Assembly: GCA_050486225.1 (NCBI GenBank)
Contig: JBJHCV010000001.1
Coordinates: forward strand, 372,001 to 436,000
Reading direction: 5' to 3'
Length of the DNA stretch: 64,000 nt
DNA from: JBBDIX01 sp050486225
Lineage (GTDB): Bacteria; Actinomycetota; Nitriliruptoria; Nitriliruptorales; Nitriliruptoraceae
The notes under the pieces were generated by a model. The model saw only the letters and a program-made list of their open reading frames with translations, did not search any database and was not told the DNA's origin. This document shows positions 22,253-30,797 of this stretch, piece by piece. Each line of letters begins with the position of its first letter. Position 1 is the first letter of the stretch. A program made the position numbers and the translations under genes.

Positions 22253-24946
22253 ATGGCGACCTCGACTGCTCCCCAAACCCCCTTCCCGGGTCCCGAGGCG
22301 CTGGGGCGTGGCGTCGTCGTCACGGCGGACGCCGCGACGCCCGACGGCATGGACCCCGACACCCCGCGGGTCCGGGTCGACGCCGCGACGCTGGACGACC
22401 CGTCGGACACCGTCGCCCGCCTCCACCGGCACTGGCTGCGGCGCGAACCGGTCGTCATCGACCTCGCCGTCGATCCCGACGTGCTGCGTGCACCGTCGGT
22501 GACGACCGAAGCGGCCCACGAGGTCGGCGTCGACCACTCGATCGACCGGGACCGACTCGCGTTCCTCGTCTGGGCCAACAACCACGACGCCCGCGACGGT
22601 GCGCCCGTGTGGTGGCACGGCGTGCTCGCCGCCCGGCGCACGTCCGCACGCCCGGCGGACCCAGGGGCAGGCCCCGACGCCGACGTCGTGCTCGCCGACG
22701 GCACGTTGGCCTGGGTCGACGGCGGACCCCGGGGCCCCGTGGCCGGGGTCACCACCGTCCACCGCGAGTCACTCCAGGTCGCCTCCCCGCGGCTCGTGCC
22801 CATCGTGGCCACCCGACGCGACGCTGCCGCAGCCCCCGGTCGCACGACGCTGACCGCCGACCAGCAGGCGGCGGTCGACCACACCGCGGGTCCCGCCCGG
22901 GTCATCGCGCCCGCAGGGTCGGGCAAGACCCGAGTGCTGACCGCACGCATCCTCGCCCTGCTCGAACGCGGGGTCGAACCGGAACTCGTGACCGCGGTGG
23001 CCTACAACACGCGTGCCGCCGACGAACTGCGCGACCGACTCGCCACCCCCGGACTGTCGGTGCGGACCCTCAACTCGTTCGGCCTGTGGATCTGCTCGCT
23101 CGCCGAGCGTCGGCAGGTCGTCACCGAGCGCGACGTGCGGGCGCTGCTGTCCGAACACGTGCGCGTCGGTCGGGTCCCCAACCAGGATCCCTGGCAGGCC
23201 TGGATCGACGCCCTGTCGGACGCCCGGCTCGGGCTCCGCGATCCGGCGGAGGTCGAGGCGTCCCGCGACGACGTCTCCGGGTTCGCGGACGTGTTCGACG
23301 CCTACCGGCGCACGCTCGCGGAACGGCGACTGCTCGACTTCGACGAACAGATCCTCACCGCGGTGGAACTGCTGCTGGCCCGACCGGACCTGCGGGCCCG
23401 CGTCCAACGAGCCTGTACCCACCTGCTCGTCGACGAGTTCCAGGACCTCACCCCCGCACACCTGCTGCTCATCCGACTCGCCGCGGGCCCCGCCATGCAG
23501 GTGTTCGCCGTGGGTGACGACGACCAGACCATCTACGGCTACGCGGGCGCGACCCCACGCTGGCTCGTCGACTTCGACCAGTGGTTCCCCGGCGCCACGA
23601 GCCTCGCACTCGAGACCAACCACCGCTGCCCGGCGCCGGTGGTCACCGCTGCGGACCGGTTGCTGTCCCACAACCGCCTGCGTGTCGACAAGGTCATCCG
23701 CGCCGCGGACACGGCCGTCGACGAACCCGACGCGCTCACCGTGCACCGGGTGCCCGGTGCACAGACCGTGGACCGGACCCTCGAACTGCTCGCCGACGGC
23801 GCACCCGCGGACCGCGCCGTGCTCACCCGGGTCGCGAGCGTCCTGCTCCCGGTCCAGGTCGCCCTTGCCGACGCCAACGTGCCCAGCACCGCACCACTCG
23901 AGCCGGGCGTGCTCGAACGCACCGGCCTGCGCACGGCGCTCGCCTACCTGCGCATCGGCGCGGAACCCGAGCACGTGTCGCGACGTGACCTGCTCGACAC
24001 GGTGAACCGCCCGACACGCAAGATCCGCACCGCCGTGGGCGAGGTGCTGCGACACGGCTCGCTGTCGCTGTCCCAGTTGCGTCGACTCCGGCGGGACCTC
24101 GACGCCTCACACCGCGACCGCTTCGACGACTTCGTGGACGACCTGCGTGGACTGGCGACGGCCGTGGACCGGGGTGCGTCCACGGCCGAGTGCCTGCGGG
24201 TGATCCGCGAGGACATCGGCCTCGGCGCGGCGATGGAGTCGCTCGACCGGTCGCAGCGTCGCCCCGAGGGGTCGTCACACCTCGACGACCTCGACGCCCT
24301 GGAGCAGGTGGCCGCCCGCCAAGCCGACCCGCGTACGTTCGAGGCGTGGGTCCGCGCACTGCTGGCCCGACCGGGAGACCCCGGCGGCATCACCCTGTCG
24401 ACGATCCACCGCGTCAAGGGTCTCGAGTGGGACCACGTGGTCGTGTTCGGGGTCAACGCCGGCCTGTTCCCCCACCGCCGAGCCGAGGACGTCGAGGAGG
24501 AACGTCGGATCCTGCACGTCGCGCTCACCCGCGGGCGGCGACGCGTCGACGTCGTCTCCGACGAACAGCGCGGCTCCCCGTTCCTCGACGAACTCTCCCG
24601 ACGTGCGCCGGCCGTCCCGCCGCCGGATCCGTGCGGCCGCACACCACGCCCGACCGCGGGCACGCGCTCCACCCCTTCGCAGCCGACCCTGGACGGGACC
24701 CAGCGCGCACGCCGCGGCGTCGACGACCGCAGCGACGACGACGTGTTCGACGCGCTGCGTGACTGGCGGCGCGACACCGCCCGACGGCTGGAGGTGCCTG
24801 CGTACCTCGTCCTCCATGACCGTCACCTGCGGGCCATCGCGGCTGCGCGGCCGGTCACCCTGGCCGAACTGGCCGCCTGCCCGGGCGTGGGACCGCAGAA
24901 GCTCGAACGCTTCGGAGACGAGGTGCTGGCGGTCACGCGGGGCTGA
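22253..24946 (+). CDS. UvrD/Rep-family DNA helicase with N-terminal extension and HRDC domain
   Basis: 897 residues. The N-terminal 200 residues are an unusual extension with no motif I recognise (RLHRHWLRREPVVIDL, FLVWANNHD). The SF1A helicase core follows: Q motif LTADQQAAV, Walker A GSGKT at 222-226, AYNTRAADELRDRL, the DEFQD-type Walker B in LLVDEFQDLTPAH, motif III GDDDQTIYGYAGA, LETNHRC, motif V HRVKGLEWDHV and motif VI HVALTRGRRR. The C-terminus (about 815-890) is an HRDC domain ending LAELAACPGVGPQKLERFG. It probably unwinds DNA in repair, like mycobacterial UvrD2. Start chosen at ATG 22253 because the longer frame overlaps copZ. Confidence 0.88.
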   Translation: MATSTAPQTPFPGPEALGRGVVVTADAATPDGMDPDTPRVRVDAATLDDPSDTVARLHRHWLRREPVVIDLAVDPDVLRAPSVTTEAAHEVGVDHSIDRDRLAFLVWANNHDARDGAPVWWHGVLAARRTSARPADPGAGPDADVVLADGTLAWVDGGPRGPVAGVTTVHRESLQVASPRLVPIVATRRDAAAAPGRTTLTADQQAAVDHTAGPARVIAPAGSGKTRVLTARILALLERGVEPELVTAVAYNTRAADELRDRLATPGLSVRTLNSFGLWICSLAERRQVVTERDVRALLSEHVRVGRVPNQDPWQAWIDALSDARLGLRDPAEVEASRDDVSGFADVFDAYRRTLAERRLLDFDEQILTAVELLLARPDLRARVQRACTHLLVDEFQDLTPAHLLLIRLAAGPAMQVFAVGDDDQTIYGYAGATPRWLVDFDQWFPGATSLALETNHRCPAPVVTAADRLLSHNRLRVDKVIRAADTAVDEPDALTVHRVPGAQTVDRTLELLADGAPADRAVLTRVASVLLPVQVALADANVPSTAPLEPGVLERTGLRTALAYLRIGAEPEHVSRRDLLDTVNRPTRKIRTAVGEVLRHGSLSLSQLRRLRRDLDASHRDRFDDFVDDLRGLATAVDRGASTAECLRVIREDIGLGAAMESLDRSQRRPEGSSHLDDLDALEQVAARQADPRTFEAWVRALLARPGDPGGITLSTIHRVKGLEWDHVVVFGVNAGLFPHRRAEDVEEERRILHVALTRGRRRVDVVSDEQRGSPFLDELSRRAPAVPPPDPCGRTPRPTAGTRSTPSQPTLDGTQRARRGVDDRSDDDVFDALRDWRRDTARRLEVPAYLVLHDRHLRAIAAARPVTLAELAACPGVGPQKLERFGDEVLAVTRG

Positions 24947-25001
24947 CCGGCCCGCTCGACCGCCCACGCCGCGACCCCCGCGCGACTGTCCGCCGCGCCG
25001 G

Positions 25002-25943
25002 TCAGTGGACCTGCAGCCAGGCGATCGCCTGGGCCAGGGTGTCGACCGGCACGACCTGCATGCCCCTCGGGTCGAACTCGTCGAGCTGCTGCACCTGGGA
25101 CCCGGGGACGAACAGCACGTCGACGCCAGCCCGTCGGGCCGCGCGCGCCTTGGCCTCCAGCCCGCCGATGCGGGTGACGGTCCCGTCGCCGAGCAGGCCG
25201 CCCGTTCCGGCGATGTGCCGGCCCCGGGCGAGGTCCTCCTCCGCGACGTGCGCGTAGGTCACGAGCCCCACCATCAGTCCGTGCGACCCACCCAGCGACA
25301 GCGAACGGAACCAGTCGAACGCACCGAGGCTGCTGACGCGGCCACCGATCGCCGCGGAGAACTCGGCAGGGCCGAGGTCGGTGACACGGACGTGGGCGTA
25401 CGGAAGCGACGGACCCGGAGCCGTCCACCACTGTCCGTCGTCCGTGAGGAAGCGGATGGTGGGGCCCGCCCCGGCGGCGACCGACAGCCAGTCGGCCCGC
25501 CCACGCAGTTCGACGTCGTCGATCTGGACGATCACCGCTCGGTCCGGCAGCCCGGGGACCAGCGGGCCCGTCGCCTCCACGATCATCCCGAGCTCGAGCG
25601 GTCGCCCGGCATGGATGAGCCCGACGGCTGCCGCGACGGGTTCGATCATCCGCGGCTGGGTTCCGGGCGGCGCCACGCGCATGTCACGCGGCGCTCGGGG
25701 TGGCTCCACCACCCGGTCGCGCAGCACCTCGAAGACCACGGGGGGACGACCGACCGTGAGCCACGACCACCGGCCCGGTGGGTCGATCACGTTGCCCTGC
25801 ACCACCAGTCGCCCGTCGAGGCGCCACACCCACCCGATGGGATCCTCGCCGGTCTGGTGGAGCCACGGAACCGGCAGCAGCAGACCGACCAGCGCCACGC
25901 CGGCGATCCACCAGCGCGCACGCACCGATCGCAGTGCGGCCAT
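25002..25943 (-). CDS. Membrane-anchored protein with PDZ-like and Lon protease domains
   Basis: 313 residues. An N-terminal membrane helix (about 8-26) anchors a mostly outside protein. The middle has a weak PDZ-like part (IVEATGPLVPGLPDRAVIVQIDDVEL). The C-terminal 110 residues match the Lon proteolytic domain, with the catalytic Ser220 in GGSHGLM and Lys265 in GGLEAKARAARRAG, 45 residues apart as in Lon. It resembles YlbL-type secreted Lon-domain proteins of Gram-positives but is not followed by coaD. It is convergent with the helicase gene; the start ATG 25943 begins the anchor. Confidence 0.85.
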   Translation of the reverse strand: MAALRSVRARWWIAGVALVGLLLPVPWLHQTGEDPIGWVWRLDGRLVVQGNVIDPPGRWSWLTVGRPPVVFEVLRDRVVEPPRAPRDMRVAPPGTQPRMIEPVAAAVGLIHAGRPLELGMIVEATGPLVPGLPDRAVIVQIDDVELRGRADWLSVAAGAGPTIRFLTDDGQWWTAPGPSLPYAHVRVTDLGPAEFSAAIGGRVSSLGAFDWFRSLSLGGSHGLMVGLVTYAHVAEEDLARGRHIAGTGGLLGDGTVTRIGGLEAKARAARRAGVDVLFVPGSQVQQLDEFDPRGMQVVPVDTLAQAIAWLQVH

Positions 25944-26171
25944 CACCCTCGTCCTCCGTCGACCCGACCGGGCACTCGACGGGGCGACGCTCCGAGCGTA
26001 CGGGTGACACCCCACTTCGCCAGGCGCGACCGGCGACGAGGACGTCGAGCGCCGACCGACGCACTGCCGTCGTCCTGAGCAGGCGGTTTGCAGGCCTGCC
26101 GGCGACCCGACCTACCCTCCGCGGCTCGGCGTCCCGCACGCCCCCTCGCGAACCCCACCGGAAGGCCTGCC

Positions 26172-27779
26172 GTGCGCCGATCGCTGCGTCTGCGCCGCTG
26201 GCAGCGCGATGCACTCGGCGTGTTCGAGGCGACGACCAGCCGGGACTTCCTCGCGGTGGCGACCCCAGGTGCCGGCAAGACCACGTTCGCGCTCACCGCG
26301 GCGCTACGTGACCTCGCGACGCATCCGCATCGACGGGTGTTCGTCGTGACGCCGACACAGCACCTCAAGCACCAGTGGGCCGAGGCCGCAGCGACCTTCG
26401 GCCTGCAGTTCGAGCCGTCGTGGTCGGCGAACGGCGCCGTGCCCGGCGACATGCACGGCGTGGTCATGACATATCAGCAGGTCGCGTCGTCGGGTGAGGC
26501 CATCCGTCGCGCCGCCGACGATGCGTTCGTCGTCCTCGACGAGATCCACCACGCAGGCAGCGAACGGGCGTGGGGCGCCGCGATCGCCGCGGCGTTCGGC
26601 GACTCGGCCCACCGCCTGTCGGTGTCGGGCACCCCGTTCCGCAGCGACCTCGACCCGATCCCGTTCGTCCGCTACGACCACGACGAGGCCGTCGCCGACT
26701 TCGTCTACGGGTACGGCGACGCGCTCGCAGAGGGAGGGGTCGTCCGGCCGGTGTTCTTCCCGGCCATCGGCGGACACATGGAGTGGACGACGCCGGACGG
26801 TGCGCTCGTCGCCGCGACGTTCGACGACGCGCTCGACCGAGTCGGCGCCTCCCAACGACTGCGCACCGCCCTGTCCCCGACCGGCGAGTGGCTGCCCGCC
26901 GTGCTGCGTCACGGCCACGAACAGCTGCTCCGGATCCGAGCCTCCCACCCGGACGCGGCGGGACTCGTCATCGCGATGGACGTCGACCACGCCCGCGCGA
27001 TCCGGGACCTGCTGGCCCGCGTGGGGGTCGACGCCGCCATCGCGACCTCCGACGATCCTCGAGCCAGCGACCACATCGACGCGTTCGCGCGATCGACCGA
27101 CCCCTGGATCGTGGCGGTACGCATGGTGTCGGAGGGTGTCGACATCCCTCGTCTCCGTGTCGGTGTGTACGCGACCAACGTCGTGACCGAACTGTTCTTC
27201 CGGCAGGCCGTCGGGCGGCTCGTTCGGTGGCAACCTCAGCTGCGCCGCCAGAAGTCGTTCATGTTCCTGCCCGACGACGTGCGGCTGCGCACCCTCGCCC
27301 ACCAGATCGCCCAGGAACGGACCCACTCGCTCGCACGCCGCGAACAGCAGGGAGACCAGCCACCCGTGGCGCTCGACGGCGCCGCCGACGACGACCAGCT
27401 GTCGCTGTTCCAGGCGATCTCGGCCACCCCGGCCGGCGACGTGTCGAGCATCTTCGACGACGCCCACCCGGAGGACCTCATCCACACCGACGACCCGGAC
27501 GACCCCGGGCTGGAGATCGAACTGGCCCCTCCCCCGCCCCTCGCGAGCTCCCAGGTGGACGGCGCGACGGCGACCGTCAGCCGTGCGCAGCACAGACGCG
27601 AACTGCGCCGGGCCAACGCGGATCGTGTGCGGATCATCCGCCACCTGACCGGGCTCACTCCCGAGGTCGTCAACGCGCGCCTCAACCAGCAGGCAGGCAT
27701 CACGACGATCGACGACGCGCGACTGCGCGATCTCGAACGTCGCCTGTCGTTCGCGGACCGGTGGATCGACCAGCTCTGA
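26172..27779 (+). CDS. DEAD/DEAH-box superfamily 2 helicase
   Basis: 535-residue SF2 helicase. Motifs: LRRWQRDAL (Q-like), Walker A TPGAGKTTFAL, VVTPTQHLKHQW, Walker B VVLDEIHHAG, SVSGTPFRSD, motif V RMVSEGVDIPRLRVGVY and motif VI QAVGRLVRW. It resembles the XPB/type III Res-like helicases common in actinobacteria, sometimes near defence genes. The C-terminal 130 residues are acidic then basic (AQHRRELRRANADRVRIIRHLTG), probably for nucleic-acid or partner binding. GTG 26172 is chosen because a GGAAGG site lies just upstream; the ATG at 26088 would add a Pro/Arg-rich tail unlike the family. Confidence 0.85.
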   Translation: MRRSLRLRRWQRDALGVFEATTSRDFLAVATPGAGKTTFALTAALRDLATHPHRRVFVVTPTQHLKHQWAEAAATFGLQFEPSWSANGAVPGDMHGVVMTYQQVASSGEAIRRAADDAFVVLDEIHHAGSERAWGAAIAAAFGDSAHRLSVSGTPFRSDLDPIPFVRYDHDEAVADFVYGYGDALAEGGVVRPVFFPAIGGHMEWTTPDGALVAATFDDALDRVGASQRLRTALSPTGEWLPAVLRHGHEQLLRIRASHPDAAGLVIAMDVDHARAIRDLLARVGVDAAIATSDDPRASDHIDAFARSTDPWIVAVRMVSEGVDIPRLRVGVYATNVVTELFFRQAVGRLVRWQPQLRRQKSFMFLPDDVRLRTLAHQIAQERTHSLARREQQGDQPPVALDGAADDDQLSLFQAISATPAGDVSSIFDDAHPEDLIHTDDPDDPGLEIELAPPPPLASSQVDGATATVSRAQHRRELRRANADRVRIIRHLTGLTPEVVNARLNQQAGITTIDDARLRDLERRLSFADRWIDQL

Positions 27780-27825
27780 CCGCCGGCGTGGCATCCTGTC
27801 GTCACACCGGACCCCGGGAGGTCAC

Positions 27826-28266
27826 GTGCCCGACACGACGCCGTCGACGGACCTCGACGGGGTGCTACGCACCCACGGTCACCGGGTGACCCGACAACGC
27901 CGGCTCGTCTGGGAGGCGCTGCGAAGGTCGGACCGGCACCTGACCGTCGACGAACTCGCCGCCGACCTGTCCGGAGAGGTGGACATCGCCTCGGTGTACC
28001 GGACGCTGGGTCTGTTCGAGGAGCTCGGTGTGGCCCGGGTCAGCCGGTTCCACGACGACGACGCGAGCCGATGGGAGTCCGCGCACCCCGACGAGCACTT
28101 CCACCTCGTGTGCACCACCTGCGGCGACGTCGACCACCACGTCGGGAGCCTCGTGGCACGAATCCGCAGCCACCTCGAGGACGGGCACGACTTCGCGGTC
28201 GCAGACGTCGACCTGACCGTCCGAGGCACGTGCGCCCGGTGCCGCGAGGCGTCAGCCGAGGCGTGA
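27826..28266 (+). CDS. Fur-family metalloregulator
   Basis: 146-residue regulator. The winged helix reads TRQRRLVWEALRRSDRHLTVDELAADL..ASVYRTLGLFEELGV, and the dimer/metal domain has HPDEHFHLVCTTCGDVDHH and a second CxxC pair TCARCRE, giving a Cys4 structural zinc site. Both Zur-like and Fur-like identities are possible; the ligand sets cannot be told apart by eye. Its 3' end overlaps the convergent uppP gene by 15 bases. GTG start after a GGGAGGT site. Confidence 0.88.
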   Translation: MPDTTPSTDLDGVLRTHGHRVTRQRRLVWEALRRSDRHLTVDELAADLSGEVDIASVYRTLGLFEELGVARVSRFHDDDASRWESAHPDEHFHLVCTTCGDVDHHVGSLVARIRSHLEDGHDFAVADVDLTVRGTCARCREASAEA

Positions 28267-29142
28267 CCCGAGGCCGGTGAACAGCACGGCTGCGGCCAGC
28301 ACCCAGACGTACACGGAGAACACCCGGAACCGGGCCGCCTCGAGCAGGCGCAGGACGGCCCGCAGCGACACGGTGCCCACGACCGCGGCGACGGTGAATC
28401 CGACGGCGTACGCGCCCCAGCCGATCGCGTCGACCCTGGCGTCCGCGACGACCTCCAGCGCCTGCACCCCGGTGGCCGCGAGGATCGTCGGGATGGCGAT
28501 CGCGAAGGAGAACCTGGCCGCGAGTTCACGACGCAGACCGAGCAGCAGTGCCATGAAGATCGTCGCCCCGCTGCGTGACACCCCGGGCGCGAGCGACACG
28601 GCCTGCGCGACGCCGACGAGCACGGCCACCCAGGCGGTGACCTCTGCGGGGGTGCGCCAGTCGAAGCGCAGTGGACCGACGGGACGCTGCGAGGTCATCG
28701 AGTCGGTCCACCACAGCAGGAAACCCGTGACGACCAGCGCCCAGGCGACCAGCCGCGGCGAGCCGAACACCTCGTCGAAGGCTCCACGGAACAGCAGCCC
28801 CAGCACACCGGTGACCGCCACCGCGAGCAGGCCCATGACGACCAGCCGCGTCCACTCGTTCGACGGGTCACGCAGCCGCGGACGCCGACCACGCCACTCC
28901 CGTCGCAGGCCCGTCCACCACTCACCGAGCCAGGCACGCATGACGACGACGATGGACACGAGCGTGCCCACGTGAACGACGAGGTCGAACAGGACCATCT
29001 CGGCGCTGTCCGGCGGTGGGATCTCGATCCCGCGCTCGATGAGCAGGGACTGGGTCAGCACGAGGTGGCTCGTCGAACTGACGGGGACGAACATGAACAC
29101 GCCCTGCACGACACCGAGCAGCAGCGCGACGAGCAGGGGCAT
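28252..29142 (-). CDS. uppP: UppP/BacA-family undecaprenyl-diphosphatase homologue with altered active-site motif
   Basis: 296-residue membrane phosphatase family that recycles undecaprenyl-PP for peptidoglycan synthesis. Helix pattern, VHVGTL and the second motif APGVSRSGAT fit the family. The first motif, normally ExxxEFLPVSSTGH, reads QGVFMFVPVSSTSH: the two acidic residues equivalent to Glu17 and Glu21 of the E. coli enzyme are Gln and Met. Glu21 is regarded as essential there, so activity or substrate may differ. Monocistronic, with its 3' end overlapping the Fur-family gene. Confidence 0.85.
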   Translation of the reverse strand: MPLLVALLLGVVQGVFMFVPVSSTSHLVLTQSLLIERGIEIPPPDSAEMVLFDLVVHVGTLVSIVVVMRAWLGEWWTGLRREWRGRRPRLRDPSNEWTRLVVMGLLAVAVTGVLGLLFRGAFDEVFGSPRLVAWALVVTGFLLWWTDSMTSQRPVGPLRFDWRTPAEVTAWVAVLVGVAQAVSLAPGVSRSGATIFMALLLGLRRELAARFSFAIAIPTILAATGVQALEVVADARVDAIGWGAYAVGFTVAAVVGTVSLRAVLRLLEAARFRVFSVYVWVLAAAVLFTGLGSRLG

Positions 29143-29240
29143 CAGGACAGACCTCTCCGTGGCAGCGCCGACGTGGGCCGACGCGTCGGCAAGACTACGG
29201 TCGCACGGACCGACCGACGCCGACCTGCGGACGACCGCCG

Positions 29241-29642
29241 ATGCGTGACCTGCTGCTCGTGTTCGTCGGCGGTGCCGTCGGGGGGTCGATCCGCACGGCG
29301 CTGCACGCGGCCCTTCCCGACGCGATCGGGCCCTGGCCCGTGACGACGTTCGCCGTCAACGTCGTCGGAGCCGGCCTGCTCGGGGTGCTCGCCGCTCGCC
29401 TGCTGCCCAGATCGGCCACCACGCGCGACACCCAGCTGCTGGTGGGCACCGGCCTGCTCGGGTCGTTCACCACCTACAGCATGGTGGCCGTGGAGGCCGA
29501 GGCGCTGTGGCACACGCACCCGAGCGGCGTCGCCCTCACCTACCTGGCGACGACGCTGGTCGCCGGCATCGCCGCCGCAGCGGTCGGGTGGTGGCTCGGT
29601 TCACGTGGCTCCTCGCCGGCCTCCACGGGCGGCGCCACATGA
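29241..29642 (+). CDS. crcB: Fluoride channel FluC, first subunit of a pair
   Basis: 133-residue four-helix fluoride exporter subunit. Family marks are GGAVGGSIRTAL, TFAVNVVGAGLLG and the GTGLLGSFTTYSMV segment with the Na+-binding region and Phe-box. The stop overlaps the ATG of a second crcB gene (ATGA), as in Gram-positives that build a heterodimeric dual-topology channel. The C-terminal tail is Gly/Ser/Thr-rich. Confidence 0.92.
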   Translation: MRDLLLVFVGGAVGGSIRTALHAALPDAIGPWPVTTFAVNVVGAGLLGVLAARLLPRSATTRDTQLLVGTGLLGSFTTYSMVAVEAEALWHTHPSGVALTYLATTLVAGIAAAAVGWWLGSRGSSPASTGGAT

Positions 29643-29998
29643 CCGCGCTCGTCGTGGCCGTCGCGTGCGGGCTCGGAGCCGTCGCGCGTCTGCTCGTCGA
29701 CCGGGCGCTGGCGCGAACCAGGCTGTGGGGGCTGCCGGTGGGGATCCTGGTGGTCAACACCAGCGGGTCCCTGCTGGCGGGTGTCGCCGCGGGCCTCGCG
29801 CTGTCGGTCGTGCCGTGGCTGGCACTGCCGGCCGTCGCCCTCCTCGGGTCGTACACGACGTTCTCGTCCGCGATGGTCGAGGTGGTGCGCGTCGGACAGG
29901 GACGACCGGTGGCGGCGCTGATGCACGCGGGTGCGTCGATGGCGCTCGCCGTGGCCGCAGCGGTGGCCGGGATGGCGCTGGCGGGCGTCGTGACCTGA
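29639..29998 (+). CDS. crcB: Fluoride channel FluC, second subunit
   Basis: 119-residue partner of the preceding gene, with GLGAVARLLVDRAL, ILVVNTSGSLLAGV and LLGSYTTFSSAMVEVV. Each of the pair supplies one inverted half of the fluoride pore, and translation is coupled through the four-base overlap. No fluoride riboswitch was recognised upstream of the pair. Confidence 0.92.
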   Translation: MTALVVAVACGLGAVARLLVDRALARTRLWGLPVGILVVNTSGSLLAGVAAGLALSVVPWLALPAVALLGSYTTFSSAMVEVVRVGQGRPVAALMHAGASMALAVAAAVAGMALAGVVT

Positions 29999-30026
29999 GG
30001 CGTCCCGGCGGTGCACTCGCAAGGAG

Positions 30027-30683
30027 TCACCGACACCGCGTCCCGTGGATCCCGACACCCTGCGCCCTCGCCAGGGACTCGGCCGCGACCATCTGAGCGT
30101 GGAAGCGATCGTTCGGTTCGAACAGCGCGGCCACGGCCCAGCCCTCCTCCACGAGCACCCGGTTCACGAACACCCCGTCCTCGGTCCACACGCCGCGCAA
30201 CGGACGATCGAACCGGTCACGGTCCCGGACGTCGGCGACCAACCACACGAGGTCCCCGGATCCGAGGAGTTCCTCGACACGCAGCGTGGCCTCGCGGGCT
30301 CCACACTCGTCCTCGGTGCCGCCTCGGCCCAGCTCGGGTGCGTCGACGTTGAGCAGCCGGACCCGGATCGAGCCGCCTTCCGGGATCGACCCGCCCGGTT
30401 CGGCGATCACCCGGATCGTGTCACCGTCGACGACCCGGTCGACGATCGCGGGTTCCGCGTCGCCGGGAACCGTCTCGGGACGCGCTGCAGGGAGACTGGA
30501 CCCCGGCACGACGTCCAACCCGCCCTCGGGAGACGTCACCGGCGCCTCGACCTGCGCCCCGGGGAGGGAGACATGCTCGAGCAGGGTGGACCCCAGCAGC
30601 GCGACGAGCAGCACGAGCGCGATCACCCCGATCGCGCCGATCACGACCAGCGACCGAGGACCCGCGGATGGTCGACCGGACAC
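30027..30683 (-). CDS. Membrane-anchored thermonuclease (SNase family)
   Basis: 218 residues. An N-terminal helix (about 12-32) and a Pro/Gly linker precede the SNase OB-fold: DRVVDGDTIRV, VRLLNVDAPE (calcium/catalytic Asp and Glu), CGAREATLRV and FDRPLRGVW (catalytic Arg), ending LARAQGVGIHGTRC. It hydrolyses RNA and DNA outside the cell. A longer frame reaches back to 30782, but GTG 30683 has an AGGAAGG site and begins just before the anchor. Followed on the other strand by fluC; upstream neighbour is a lipoprotein gene. Confidence 0.85.
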   Translation of the reverse strand: MSGRPSAGPRSLVVIGAIGVIALVLLVALLGSTLLEHVSLPGAQVEAPVTSPEGGLDVVPGSSLPAARPETVPGDAEPAIVDRVVDGDTIRVIAEPGGSIPEGGSIRVRLLNVDAPELGRGGTEDECGAREATLRVEELLGSGDLVWLVADVRDRDRFDRPLRGVWTEDGVFVNRVLVEEGWAVAALFEPNDRFHAQMVAAESLARAQGVGIHGTRCR

Positions 30684-30797
30684 CGTGACCTTCCTGTGAC
30701 GAGGACGCGACGACCCTAGGGCGTCCGCCGACACGTGCACGGTCCGTCGCCCACGACCGGTGGACGACCGACTCACTGGCACGGGACTCGCGGTGGT

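Noticed and set aside
24943..25012. Inverted TGACCGGC/GCCGGTCA at the converging ends of the UvrD-like and Lon-like genes as a terminator
   Set aside because: The arms are over 40 bases apart and include both stop codons; the symmetry may be accidental.
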